Shown here: positions 44,163 through 55,463 of the stretch, one piece after another
Layout of the letters: every line of letters begins with the position of its first letter
How positions within the stretch are numbered: the first letter of the stretch is position 1
From: Typhlomys cinereus
Lineage: Eukaryota > Chordata > Mammalia > Rodentia > Platacanthomyidae
NCBI GenBank assembly: GCA_023101885.1
Contig: JALPQD010000303.1
Location: 186,001 to 250,000, forward strand
Direction: 5' to 3'
DNA length: 64,000 nucleotides
Made by a program: the position numbers and the translations under genes
The notes under the pieces: generated by a model
What the model was told of the DNA's origin: nothing
The model's input: only the letters and a program-made list of their open reading frames with translations
Database searches by the model: none

Positions 44163-45605
44163 CCTGTATCTTAGCATGTCAAGTTCTCTGAATGTTGGTG
44201 ATATTAAATTGGATCTTGTGGAAAAAGAATGCATTGAATCTTCAGTTCTAAAAACTAAAGTTTCTGTTTTGCAATTCTCTAAGTGTGAAGTCTATGCAAG
44301 TCTGTGAAATGACCTTGTTAAAATATAATTTCTCATCTCAAATAACTCTGTCTCTGTTGGTGCAAAGTCACAACTCTTACCTTAAAAGGGGTAAGAGATT
44401 ACTTTAGAAGTAAATATGAGTGATTTTGGCGCAGGAGCATATATTCAGGTTACCCAAATTCTGTATTTCAAAACTTGATAGTAGTTTTGAAAATTTTATA
44501 ATTGTGGAAATTAAGGTAATCATAAATAAAGAGACACAGAAGCAGAGGCAGTCTGCTCACATGCACTGCGCAAGGGGTTGCTACAGGTGGAAAGCGTCCA
44601 CAATGGAAAAGATGGGTACACACCCACAGAGTCTCGCACAAAGCACAGAGCCGGCCCTGTCCAACACGCTGAGTCACACCTGTACAGTCATGCACGCCAG
44701 CTGCTGTTACTCGTGCGGACGCACACGACACACATGCTCACACAGAAAGGATCTGCCTTGTACATGCACGTCTGGACTTATACACGCACCCAGGCAGATG
44801 TGTGTCCATCTGGGGACGGCTGGGGGGGATGGGAGGTTGTGGGATAGGGATGGCTAGTGCTTGATACTCACAGCATATACGCACACACAGGAAAGCACAT
44901 GATCACAGGTTTTATCACTTGCTATGAGTGTGTGTGTGTGTGTGTTTGTGTGCATGCGTGCACACACCCACGTCTCACAACACACAGAGGAGACAGTGTC
45001 CCCGTGAAGACAGCCCTTCTCCTGGGGTCAGTGCATTCACTCCTGGGATGAAATGGGGCGATAGGTGGGGATGCGGCTCCCTCTGCTCACAGGTATGTGC
45101 CTCCCAAGCTGCCCTCTCATTTGCAAGGCTCCTTCGGCCCATAGGCTCTTTGTTTGTTTGTTGTCTTGGATGCTGCAGGATCTGGGGCCTGATGGTGGTG
45201 GAACCCCACACACCACCGTGCCCTGAGGAATGTATGCACATTGTGTTGTACACGAAGGGTGTGCACAGAAACACACACGAACCCTGACCCCATGTATAAG
45301 CCATGTATAAACAAGTGGGTCCTTACAATGAAACCCAGGCACGGGAAGGATGCGTAAAGCAGATGCATGTGCCTGGATGCACAGAGCACACAGGCACAGG
45401 AGAACCACGTAGCTCACAGAGGGATGACTCACCTCACACCCCCGTACATACAGCAAGAGTGTGAAGCACGTGCACACGGGAACATTGGCAGGCAGCCTGT
45501 GGGCCAATAAGTGCTCACTCCAGTGTCACGCAGGGAGACTCAGGAGCTGTACAAACAGACACAGCATCTGTGCCTACTGTCCACACAGTGGACATCATGG
45601 ACAAT

Positions 45606-45844
45606 TGTGTGACAACTCCTTGAAAAAGAGGGAAGAGAGAGGAAACAGAAGGGAGAGAGCCTAGTTCTGGGCCATAGGGCACACAGAAGCCTCTGACCCT
45701 TGGAAGGGAGTTTGAGTTGTGGCACAATTCAGGCAAGAACCAAGAGGGGTGTGGGGCCTGGAGGACTGGGAGAGTGGCACATGCATCCATGGAATGGTTA
45801 GGGGTGCTCTCTAGGCCATGTGGGGAGTGAAAGCTCAGAAAGTG
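45606..45844. other. Unique stretch at the end of the inverted block
   Basis: Homology to the left side fades near 45,605. No gene or known repeat. Confidence 0.4.
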
Positions 45845-46195
45845 AATGAATGAGTCCATGAGATCCACTGACACGAGTCCACAGAACCCACTTAACCCCA
45901 CTGACACACATTCACAGGACCTGCTGGCACAAATCCACAGAACTCACTAACATGGGTCCACGCAAAACCCACTGACAACAGGCCCAAGAAATCCAATGAC
46001 ACAGGTTCACAGAACCTGCTGGGCATGGGTCCATATACCCCAATGACATGAGGCCACTACCCACTGTCATGAGTCCACAGAACCTGCTGACAGCCCACTG
46101 ACATTTATCCCATGAAAGCCAATGACATGAGTCACTGAGTTGAGACATGAGCTGTCAGAACCTACTGACACTGAATCTATGACACAGTCCATGAC
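45845..46195. repeat. Degenerate minisatellite, ~28-34 bp units
   Basis: At least ten imperfect repeats built on (cacagaaccYactgacaYgagtc)-like words; clear instances of cacagaacc at about 45,882, 46,008 and 46,076. Strongly diverged. A 78-codon minus-strand frame over it reflects repetition. Confidence 0.7.
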
Positions 46196-47870
46196 AGTGG
46201 TGCTGCCCGTGCAAGACCCCTCACTACCCTCAACAGAGACTAATATGCAGTGCCCTTCATTTCCCCCATCACCAGGACAGGCTGATGCCATCTGCCCATG
46301 CTGGGACTGAATCCGTCCCCTCCTGCAGCTGGACCTATCTTGCAGGCCCTATGTCTGGGGTGGCGAATAACTGTGTCAAGAGGTCATTATGTGGCACCCA
46401 GTGGACAAGAGGTTGCAGGAGCTAGAGAGTCACTTGCTTCTCCTACAGGACTCCTTTTCTTCTGACAAACCAGAGGGGCCAGGACTGAAGCTCTGCTCCC
46501 CACAGCCTGGGGACAATGGTCAATCCAACGCTATACATTTTTACATCTGTACCTGTGCCTGCATAAGCATTTGTGTGTGTGTGCACTCTCATCTGTGTGG
46601 AGTATCACATGTACATATGAATATCAGCATGTATTTGTGGTATGTGCATGTAGAGACATGTGTATGTATGCGTGGGTTTCTGTGCATCTGTATTAACAGA
46701 AGTGGATGGTGTGTAGTATGCACATTTGCTCATGGGTGTGGCCAGATCTGTGTTTGCACATGGTGGTATCTGGGTGCACATGAGTGCTTACGTGCCCATG
46801 AATGTATTCACAGGCAGGGTGTCTGCATAGGAGCCTTAGAGGTTGACATGGAGGTGACTCAAGGTTGTCACATGGGGGGGGCCGCTGTCAGACTTGTGCC
46901 TCTGTCAGCTGTTCCCACCTGGTGCCCTTTCTATGCTCCCCTTACAGCCTGGTCTGGGTGCCCCTTGGCTCCTGCAACAGATCATCATACCATCCCCACA
47001 CAGCATTCTTCTGGGGCAGGAAATGGTCATGCCCTTTTTACCATCTGACCCCATGGTGAGTCCCAGAAGCTCAGACCGGAGCGCCAGTTACCAACTGTCC
47101 TAGAACTCTGCACAATCCATGAAGCACATATTTCCACAGCTTGAATCTTGCCACAATATAGACCCTGGCTCAATATGCCCCCACCCCAAGGCCTGTGCAC
47201 CTGCGGTCTGGGTCTTGGAGTCTTTTTGTAGAACACTACATGACTCCTTTCAATATACCATTTAGGACTAGACCCAAATGTCCTCTTTTCAGGGAGTTTG
47301 CCAACAGCCACTGTTGCATCTCTGTGCTTATGAGCAAATATTCTGCTATCGATATTTAAGAAATCCAGCTATTGTGAGACCCTGGGCTATGCTGGGCCTG
47401 TTTCCCTATTTGTGACTGTGGATGGATATCTAACTACTTAGATGTCAAACACTCCTTTGTCAAGTGAAATTGGAGAAGGACAGGCAAAGAGGTCTGCACC
47501 TGGCAGGTCATTCCATCCCTATGGCTGTAGCTTGCTATACTGAAAGAGACTTTCTGTACCTCACTCCAAGATATGCACAGTGGGCAGCAGGTACAAAGTG
47601 AGTGTGCACAGGGGCTTTGGCTGTCTGAGGCTCTAGGTCCTGCTCAGCTCTCCTCAGCTTCTCTTCACACCTGGCACAACAGGCAGGCAAACACGGATCA
47701 GAAGTGCAGGACCTGAGGGTTTCACAGGACTGAGGAAGGAGCCACAGACTAGAAAGGTCCATTCTCCTCCCATCAGGTCCTCACTGAGCCTCTGCATTGG
47801 GCTGGTCCTGACTGAGCACGCCCGGATGCCCACTTCACTCCTTGTGAGAGTGTAGCAGAGAGAGGTCCTG
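46196..47870. other. Non-coding stretch with a TG-rich patch
   Basis: TG-rich sequence at 46,545-46,860 accounts for most of the 219-codon frame at 46,389-47,048, which is Cys/Val/His-rich in its central part and carries no domain. Nothing else recognised. Confidence 0.5.
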
Positions 47871-47879
47871 GGACACTCA

Positions 47880-48190
47880 CCACTACCTGCTTAAACACAT
47901 CTACTACTTTCTGTTGATAGGACCTGGGTTCAGATCCCAAAGTAGGTTGAATGTGGATACATAACTGCTGTAACCCCAGTGCTATGACAGGTGGTGACAG
48001 GACAATCACTGGACATCTCTGACCACCAGCCTAGCTTCAGGTTCAGTGAGAGATGCTGTCTCAAAGGAATGACCTTAAGGAGTGACAGAGCAGGACACCT
48101 CAACTTCTTCCCTGGGCATCCCCACATACACATAACTATATGCTTCATATATATAACATACACAAATACACAGAAATAAAAATAATTGCA
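47880..48190 (+). mobile_element. B2/B3/B4-type SINE, diverged
   Basis: B-box-like gacctgggttcagatccc, a B1-like middle (taaccccagtgctatgac ... tgctgtctcaaagg) and an A-rich tail near 48,170-48,185. Confidence 0.65.
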
Positions 48191-48854
48191 GTCAATATTA
48201 AGGCCCCCTGGTTCCTTCCTCTCTCTCTGTGCAGAAAGAATCACATCCCATGGGGTGATCTTCAGTGAAGCACCCCTTGTGAGGCAACGCTTGCACCATT
48301 GCTAGATCATTTCACAGCCCTGGTGCTCACATGGTTTCTTTAGTAGCCAATGTGTAAGACCGAATGACAGCACCAGTGAGAGGAGCAATAAGATCAACAC
48401 TTGAGTCACTCAGCTGTCTGAGAGCAACATACTGTCTCTCTACACAAGTGAGGAAATGATGCTCCCAGGAACCCAGTGACTCGGTTCAGCCCAGAGCCCA
48501 GATGCAAACAGACCCACAGGGCTCTGCACAGCACACAAGTCAGGGATTAAGAAAGACAGGACAGGGTCAGCCCTGGTCAGGTGGACTGTTGTCCACCACA
48601 CTGGAGCACAGGCAGGTGCATCTTCTCAGGTCACCCAACAGCCCCTTCCCTGCTCTGCATCCTATGCTCAGCTCACTGCCTGACTTAGGAGATTGGTGCA
48701 CACATCCAAATTCTGAAGAGAGGTGTGCTGTTTGTGTGCCTCTTCCAGAGCAGCACCCACACCTTGCTCCAGGTAACTAACTGGGGTGCTTCAGTGGCTG
48801 TGAATCACTCTAAGGAGTGATCCTCTGCTTCTCTCCAGCTGGAGAGAAGTGGTA
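48191..48854. other. Unique stretch, nothing recognised
   Basis: No gene, SINE or LTR that I can name. An inverted word pair (cttctctccagctggagagaag) near 48,830 forms a small perfect-looking palindrome. Confidence 0.4.
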
Positions 48855-49545
48855 GAGGCTCATTCCCAAAAGAACATATCTTTCAAGTTGATTGTGCCAA
48901 ACCAACTTTGTCCTGAGGCAGTTAACTCAGTAAATACATTTTCAATAATGGGTAGTGTCCCTGGCATTTTGGAGGATGCTTCATTAATTTTTCGGTAATC
49001 TATTGTAATTCTCCATGCTCCTGATGTTTTTTTAGTGGCCAAACTGGGCTACTGAAGTTAAATGAATTGGTTCTTGCTATTATTCCTCTGCCAAGAGCTT
49101 CTGTATTGCCTGAGGTATTTCGACTTTTCCTTCCCTTAGTGAGTACTGTGGAGTAAAAGAATTCTTTATCTCTGGTAGCTTCACAGGTTCCATGTGCACC
49201 TGAGTTAGCATTACCTTGCTAGTTGTTGTCCCTAATCTCTTAAGTGGGAGGTAATCTTTCCATAATCCGGGGATTATATCCATTCCTAATATGGATTCTG
49301 GAGCTGGCCATACCATTAAATTAGCATCTAATATTTTATCATATATTTTTAATTTAGTTTTTATTACTCTAGCTTCTATATTTTGTCCTGATACTCTTAT
49401 CATTTTAATATATTTACGTGGTTTTATGTGTGTCTCAATACTTAGTATTGAGATCTGCCTCCCTGTAGCTATTATAATCCATGTTATAAGGATCCATTTT
49501 CCCATGAAAACCAGGAATCTGATTGGTGACCTTGTTTCCATCCTG
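48855..49545 (-). pseudogene. Endogenous retrovirus pol relic (protease to start of RT), minus strand
   Basis: A 153-codon minus-strand frame (49,541-49,080) ends a protease-like region (ESILGMDIIPGLW) followed by a pre-RT linker; 49,042-48,860 continues into the RT start (GAWRITIDYRKINEAS, then INLKDMFF). Stops and frameshifts separate the pieces. The style is ERVL-like (class III), but it is distinct from the plus-strand relic next to it. Broken and non-functional; the remainder of pol is absent. Confidence 0.8.
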
Positions 49546-49559
49546 TTGCTCTGTTAATC

Positions 49560-50100
49560 CCTGATTGGAAGGGTTTGCATCTTGCTAGGGGTTTCAAGTT
49601 TGGATTTCTGTCTTCTTGGTATCTGGTCCCTATGTTTCTCCCAAACGGTTACAAGAGGCTCAGGGAAATTGGTATGATTGACTGGGTTCGTTCTTTAAAG
49701 TCCAATTCTCAATGGCAGAATCCAGATGACATGCCTTTTACCAGAAATGTACTTAATAAATTGGTGAGAGGGGCAGCACCAAATACGAAGTCTCCTATCA
49801 TTGCTCTTCTCCTCATTCCAGAACTAACAATGGGAGATGCTGCTGCCCAGTTGGAAAACTTAAATTCAATGGGCCTGGGTGGATCAAGGAGTAGTAGGGG
49901 CCGAGTGGCAAAGTAAGCGTGCTAACCATAATGTGCAGCATAGACAGAACAGTACTTATGAAGATCTCACTCGCTTGGACCTTTGGCATTGGCTAATCAG
50001 CAATGTTGTCCCCAAAAGTAGCAGCAGAGAATCACGGCCTGTCAATGAATTTCCAGACTTGAGCCAGTTTACAGATCCAGAACCCCTTGAATGAAGGGGA
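49560..50100 (+). pseudogene. Endogenous retrovirus gag relic
   Basis: Two overlapping frames (49,575-49,916 and 49,879-50,094) look like a retroviral capsid C-terminal region (NGYKRLREIGMIDWVRSL, then MGDAAAQLENLNSMG) just upstream of a protease/RT relic in the same orientation. A frameshift lies near 49,900. The assignment rests on position and composition, not on a zinc knuckle, which I do not see. Confidence 0.6.
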
Positions 50101-51480
50101 GGCTGGGTCCCTTTAAGGAAGTACCTTGGTACCATAGGAAAAAGCTTTAATATTAGTCTTTCTCCTGTCCTTCCACAAAGGGACCTAAGGCCTTTCACTA
50201 GAGTAACTGTGCATTGGGGGAAAGGAAATAATGACATTTCAGGGTCTATTAGATATAGAGTCTGAGTTGACATTGATTCCAGGAGGCCCTTAAAAGCATT
50301 GTGGCCCTCCAGTTAAAGTAGGGGCATATGGAAGTCAGGTGATTAATGGAGTTTTGGCTAGTGTTCGACCCACAGCAGGTCCTGTAGGTCCCCGAACTCA
50401 TCCCGTGGTTATTTCCCCAGTGCCAGAATGTATAATTGGAATAGATATACTTAGAAGTTGGCAGAACCCTCACATTGATTCCTTCAAATGTGGAGTAAGA
50501 GCCATTATGGTTGGGAAGGCCAAAGGGAAGCCTTTAGAATTGCCTCTACCAAGGAAAATAGTGAATCAGAAACAGTATCATATCCCTGGAAGAATTATAG
50601 AAATCAGTGCCACCATCAAGGACTTGAAGGATGCAGGGGTGGCGGTTCCTATCACCTCTCCTTTCAACTCTCCCATTTGGCCTGTGCAGAAGACAGATGG
50701 ATCATGGAGAATGACAGTCGATTATCACAAACTTAATCAAGTTGTGACTTCAATTGCAGCTGCTGTACCAGATGTGTTTTCATTGCTTGAGCAGATCAAC
50801 ACATCTCCTGGTACTTGGTATGCAGCCATTGATCTTGCAAATGCTTTTTTCTCCATACCTATTCATAAAGATCATCAGAAGCAATTTGCTTTCAGTAGGC
50901 AAGGCCAGCAGTATACATTTACAGTGTTACTTCAAGGGTATATTAATTCTCCAGCCCTATGCTGTAACTTGGTTCGCAGAGATCTTGATCACTTGTCTCT
51001 TCCACAAGGTATCACACTAGTCCATTATATAGATGATATTATGCTGATTAGACCAAGTGAGCAGGAAGTAGCAAGCATTTTGGATTTGTTGGTAAGGCAT
51101 ATGCACAACAGAGGATAGGAAATAAATCCAACCAAAATACAAGGACCTTCCACTTCAGTAAAATTTTTAGGAGTTCAGTGGTGTGGGAATGTAGAGATAT
51201 CTCCTCTAAGGTAAAGGATAAGTTGTTGCACCTGGCCCCTCCCACCACTAAGAAAGAAGCACAACATTTGTGGGGCCTGTTTGGATTTTGGAGGCAGCAC
51301 ATTCCTCACTTGGGTGTGTTACTTAGGCCCATATACATATACCCATATACCCATGGGCTGGGTCTTTCCTGGACCAGCAGATTATCTCCCACAGAATTCT
51401 CAGGGCTAGCCTCAAGGCCAGTTCTTCACATATGCAGCCAAAGCCTCAGCCTTCATTGGAAAGTTGGCCTCTGTAATTAA
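50101..51480 (+). pseudogene. Endogenous retrovirus protease-RT relic, ERVL-like
   Basis: The 259-codon frame 50,339-51,118 contains the protease end ([12 protein letters not shown]), then reverse transcriptase blocks: [55 protein letters not shown] and the catalytic box YIDD (residues ~230-233). The first protease half (50,101-50,338) is frameshifted, a stop at 51,116 interrupts the RT, and readable homology (VKFLGVQW, then a connection region) continues to about 51,480 with more stops. RNase H, integrase and env are absent. Close relatives are old ERVL-type elements of mammals. Confidence 0.85.
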
Positions 51481-51514
51481 ATGCCTTCTAAAAAAGTGCT
51501 GATTTAAGGGCAGG

Positions 51515-51700
51515 AAAAGTGTTTAGCAGGTAAATGCAGTTGGGCAAACTTAAGGACCTGAGATTGATTTCTAGATCCCACTGGAAAAGGGTAAAACTGA
51601 CTCTTCAAATTGTCCTTCGAACTCATCACAAGTGCCTGGGTATGTGACCACCTGATACACACATGAGTATACATACAGGTAAATATTAACAATTAAACAC
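51515..51700 (+). mobile_element. B2/B3-type SINE, diverged
   Basis: Starts near gtgtttagcaggtaaatgc, B-box-like gacctgagattgatttc, ends in an A-rich tail after acacatgagtatacatac. Inserted between the ERV pol relic and the LTR. Confidence 0.6.
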
Positions 51701-51844
51701 CAATGAATTTGTAACTATAATGTGCTTATTTGAATATTGGCAATGTATTCAGCATTGAGTTGTGGCTTGGAAGCTACATGGACTCACAGGCTTTACAGAT
51801 ACAAGATCCAGCCAAGCACTTCTGCTCTTTTCGGGAGACATGGG

Positions 51845-52255
51845 TGTTGGGCCCACCCAGGATTTTCCCCAGGGCATGGCCGAGCACATGGGACTAAAGA
51901 TGGTGCTGAGGGCTAGTGTCCTGGGCATTACCCTGATCACATTACAGGGACCCCTAATTGGCTTTCAGGTATTGACCTGCCCTCTGTGCTGAGTGACATT
52001 GGACTTCACCTGTGGTACCTGTAGGTTGTTTTAACCTTTGACACAGTTGGCTGCCCATTTGGCACCATCTAAATAAAATATTTGTCTATATAAGCTCCTT
52101 CGTTTCCCCCAACAAACCGAGCTTTGCTTCTGACAAAATGCCCTCCCATGATCAAGTTTCTGGGAAATTGAGGCGGAGGCCGGGACGGCCGGAACCTGCC
52201 TTTCTTCGTCTTCACAGCCATGAGCTGGGCAATTGTGTGTGAGTGTGTGAGTGGG
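51845..52255 (+). mobile_element. LTR, ERVL-like relic; probable 3' LTR of the upstream pol relic
   Basis: Starts TGTTGGGCCCACCCAGG; TATA box (tatataa, 52,087-52,093); shared R/U5 wording gcttctgacaaaatg. It lies ~365 bp downstream of the pol relic in the same orientation, with a SINE between, consistent with a deleted provirus. Second copy at 42,205-42,615 (minus). Confidence 0.75.
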
Positions 52256-53376
52256 TAGAGATACGCCACACCAGGGATGAGTGGACTCTACACATGGGCC
52301 AGGGCACATACTGCCACTGAAAGACTCTAACAAAAGATCTTCCTTGGCAAAGTGAAGCAACAGCTCTCAACTTACAAGAATCAGGATTAGTTCACTTCCA
52401 TGAAGCATTGGTATGGATCCCCAGGTCAAAAAAAAAAAAAAAAAGCAAAAAAACCCCACTCAATAAATGTCATCCAGTACACTATTTTTCAAGAATGTAC
52501 ACTGTATTGAGAAGATGTAAATTTTGTATGTGAAGCCTAAATACCTGAATTCCACAGCCACCCACAGAAAGGTGATAGGAGAAGCACCATCTTGGGACCC
52601 TTTCCTTTAATGCTGATCTTCTCAGCAGTTCGTCAGGTTGTTGTGCTGCTTCTGTTTCCTGTGTTGGTTCAGATAGTCTGTGGAGGCGCCTTACAGCTAT
52701 GGCCACCCAGACAGGAGAGGGAACGGGCAATAAACAGTTACCAACAAAGCCAGCAGCATGTGATGGGGGCGAGGCCTATGAGGGGGCAGGGCCAGTGCAG
52801 AGGGCCCCAAAGGGGGAGGGGAAGGTGTTGAGGAGTCTGGGGATGGTTTCCTAGTGATCATAATGGTCCCCACACAGCAGTTCTGGTTAATGAGGTAACA
52901 GGAAACCCCTAAAAACAGACCATTCAGTGGTAGTGATTATAATCACATACACCTGATGCATACAATAATAAAATCATAAAAACAAAGTAGACTGTCTGCA
53001 TACATTTAACATGTTGTTTGCTGTTCTGGAAATCCAACCCTTTAATATGTACTTGAAAATAGCACATTATACATATGTGTATGTTTGTTTGTGCATATAC
53101 ATACATGTTCGTACAAATACATACATATATACTCATGGGGACGAACCCAGTTGAGTTCATAGTTTGGCTATTGAGAACCCTGTTGTAACAGCACGGATCT
53201 TGCACTACTTCTGTCATATACTCATTCAATTTCCCTTAGTAGATACTCAGGCAGGGAAGGGTGGAAATTTATGATCTTTGTGAGTTTCAGTTCTTTGAGC
53301 AATATGGGTGCTGATTTCCACGGTCACTGAACTGGTTTACATCACTTCCTCAGCTCACAGTGGTTCCTTTTCCTCC
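52256..53376. other. Unique stretch with an A run
   Basis: A run near 52,429-52,444; TG/TA-rich patch near 53,070-53,130. No gene recognised. Confidence 0.4.
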
Positions 53377-53903
53377 TGTAACAGTAACATAAGATAATGA
53401 AAAAACTTGTAACAAGGAGAATCCCTTAACAAGGCTTCATAGAAATGAAAATTTACTGAGCAGCATGTTGTAAACCCTGAACAGATGTAAACGACTCAGA
53501 GAAAAAGATAAAAGTCTCCCTAAAGATTTCATGGTCCCCCTTATGATAATGAGTTTGAGACATGTCATGGAACACCCCTTATGATAACGTGTATGTAAAA
53601 ATAATCACTGCTCTTAAGTGTGTTTGCTGCTAACGACTAAATTGGCTTTGGTAATGCTGTTTGCGTCCTGCTTAGCCTCCCCTCCACACACCTGTGATGA
53701 CTCCACTAACTTCATAACAAATGTGCCAGGTTGTACCCTGGAATGTAGCTGCTGTCTTTAAAAGTTTCCTTCCCTGACTCTTCAAGGCTTCACATCTTTA
53801 TGCTGATGTGGGGACCTGATCAACTCCCATGAAGCCTCTCCATTTGTTAAACCTTATTCGGTGTCCGAGTGGCAAATTCCTGAGTGACTGGACGCCCATT
53901 ACA
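53377..53903 (+). mobile_element. Class I (ERV1/gammaretrovirus-like) solo LTR
   Basis: Starts TGTAACAGTAAC and ends CGCCCATTACA (complementary TGTAA/TTACA termini). A promoter-like ctttaaaag lies near 53,757 and a U5-like segment (ccttattcggtgtccgagtgg) near the 3' end. Flanks ctcc on both sides give a 4-bp target-site duplication, the length made by gammaretroviral integrases. ~527 bp. No internal sequence. Confidence 0.8.
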
Positions 53904-54540
53904 CTCCTTCATCCTTACTGCATGTTATAACAGTTTGTACACATATATGTTTCAGTTTCTATAGGGGAAAGAGTTTGTGAAGATGTGACTCTAGGTATGG
54001 TGGCACAAAGTTTCTTAGGCAATATTGTATTATTAACACACTCACATAGACACATGCATGCATGCAAATCATGTTGGTGGAGTAGAGGATGGGGGGCATA
54101 CATGGCAGGATGAAAAAGAAGAGGCTAGGAAGCTGTGGTGGTCGATGAAGCACTTGCCACATGGGCATGGGGACGTGAATTCAACCCTAGAACACACATG
54201 AAGCTAGCAAGGTAGAAACTATCTGTTATCCCAACATTCCTCTGGCAAGATGTTCAGTGGACAGAGGAGAATCCTCATGTCCATGTCCACAGGCCACCTA
54301 GTGGGGCAGAGAGCTGCAAACCACAAGAGATAAGGAAAGTGGTACCTGCCCCCAGCAAACCTCAAAAAGCCTCTCTCCATCACTGAGCGGAAGGGCCCAG
54401 GCTGTCTTGTTGGTCCCTCCTGTGTGGATAGCATGTGCAATCTAGCCTGCTCTTAAGAGCAACTGGGGAATTTGATGGCATCTTCTAGAAAAGCTCAGGA
54501 GACAATACGAGGAATTAAGTGGTGTGTTCTAAGAAACCTC
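53904..54540 (+). other. Repeat-derived stretch including a diverged SINE
   Basis: 54,120-54,245 contains a SINE-like B-box region (gtgaattcaaccctagaac) and head (ctgtggtggtcgatgaagc). The rest is unrecognised. Confidence 0.45.
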
Positions 54541-55030
54541 ATCTGAATATGCTAATGAGACCGGTCCTCCGAATCCATGCATACCCTCCCTGATTCACAG
54601 ACCCCAGCCCTGGCCCCGGCTCAGGCAAAGTCGAAGTCACCTTCCTCTTCTTTCCGAATTGTAGAAGCGGACACAAGTTCCAGTTTGGCATCTGGGACAG
54701 CATTGAGGAGGAGACCCCACATGCCCTGTCCATTTCTTAGCTCTGCAGGTTGCTGCGGGCTGACTTCCTCTGCTTTGAGTCCTCACAAGTTGCATCTGCA
54801 GAGGGAAGAGAAGGTGACAGATCAGTGTGGGAAAGAGCTAAGGAACAGCTGCTTTCTGAGGCCAGAGGAGATGGAAAACTGACCCAAGGGGATGTCCATG
54901 ATGCACAACCTGAACATCAACTTCAGCACCCCAGACAGCACCGGCTGGGCCCTAGAAGCCAAAGTGATGAGTGTAGGAGGCCCCTGAGCTCACAGCCAGG
55001 GAAGAGAATAAACAATGCAAGAAAATAAAG
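54541..55030 (+). other. Possible retrocopy fragment, gene not recognised
   Basis: GC-richer segment with a candidate polyadenylation signal pair near the end (gagaataaac at 55,006 and gaaaataaag at 55,021). Frames 54,577-54,882 and 54,750-55,028 overlap and have no domain I recognise. The A-rich end suggests a polyadenylated transcript copy, but no target-site duplication is evident. Confidence 0.3.
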
Positions 55031-55280
55031 GCGACTTCAAAGGGATGTGCTTTCTGGGAGAGCAGGGCTGTGTTCTGATGGTGGGGGACTGGAGCACCTT
55101 GAGGTAGGTCTTGGAGGACCACCCAGGAGGATCCCAAGGGACCACCCAAGTTAGATCCCAGGAGGGGGGAGATTCTAGCACATTAGAGGGCTTAGGAGGC
55201 AAGACAGAGGAGCAGGAGCCTCGGAAGCAACTCAGCACATAGCCCAAGCAGCCCAGGGAACAAGAACCAAAACCAGGGCG

Positions 55281-55463
55281 ATGGCGAGGCAGCATCTATT
55301 GGCTTTCACATTGCTGCCACTGGGGCCTCTGTGGCTGCTGCAGCTCGCGCAGTCATCGCTGCAGCACAGCCACCCACATCTGGGCCTCCTTAGCGAACTC
55401 AACAAGATCAGGAGCCCCATTACATTCGTGACCTGCTCCTCAATCCCCATCTCCAGGGATTGA
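55281..55463 (+). CDS. Candidate 60-codon ORF with a signal-peptide-like N terminus
   Basis: Starts in a fair Kozak context (gcgatggcg). The first ~25 residues (MARQHLLAFTLLPLGPLWL, then LQLAQS) have a basic start, a hydrophobic Leu-rich core and a small-residue end, as in secretory signal peptides. The remaining ~35 residues show no domain. There are no paired splice signals I can argue for and no paralog in the window to test conservation. It may be chance or the first exon of a lost gene. Confidence 0.2.
   Translation: MARQHLLAFTLLPLGPLWLLQLAQSSLQHSHPHLGLLSELNKIRSPITFVTCSSIPISRD

Larger units (their letters stand above)
39533..45605. repeat. Inverted duplication, right copy (blocks Q' and P')
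   Basis: Reading leftward, 45,605-44,538 corresponds to 5,340-7,510 (minus 5,721-6,832) and 44,538-39,533 corresponds to 18,597-21,163, plus the 2.56 kb insert. The P'/Q' junction near 44,538 joins sequence homologous to 7,505 directly to sequence homologous to 18,597, with a few bases of microhomology (tgtct). About 11 kb lying between the blocks on the left is absent. Confidence 0.9.

Noticed and set aside
46389..47048. 219-codon plus-strand frame
   Set aside because: The central third is TG-repeat translation (Cys/Val/His), no domain, no paralog to test. Not supported as a gene.
50339..51118. Functional reverse transcriptase or defence-type RT
   Set aside because: The frame has an ERVL-like protease end and RT, is interrupted by a stop and frameshifts on both sides, and lacks RNase H and integrase. 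It is a dead retroviral relic.
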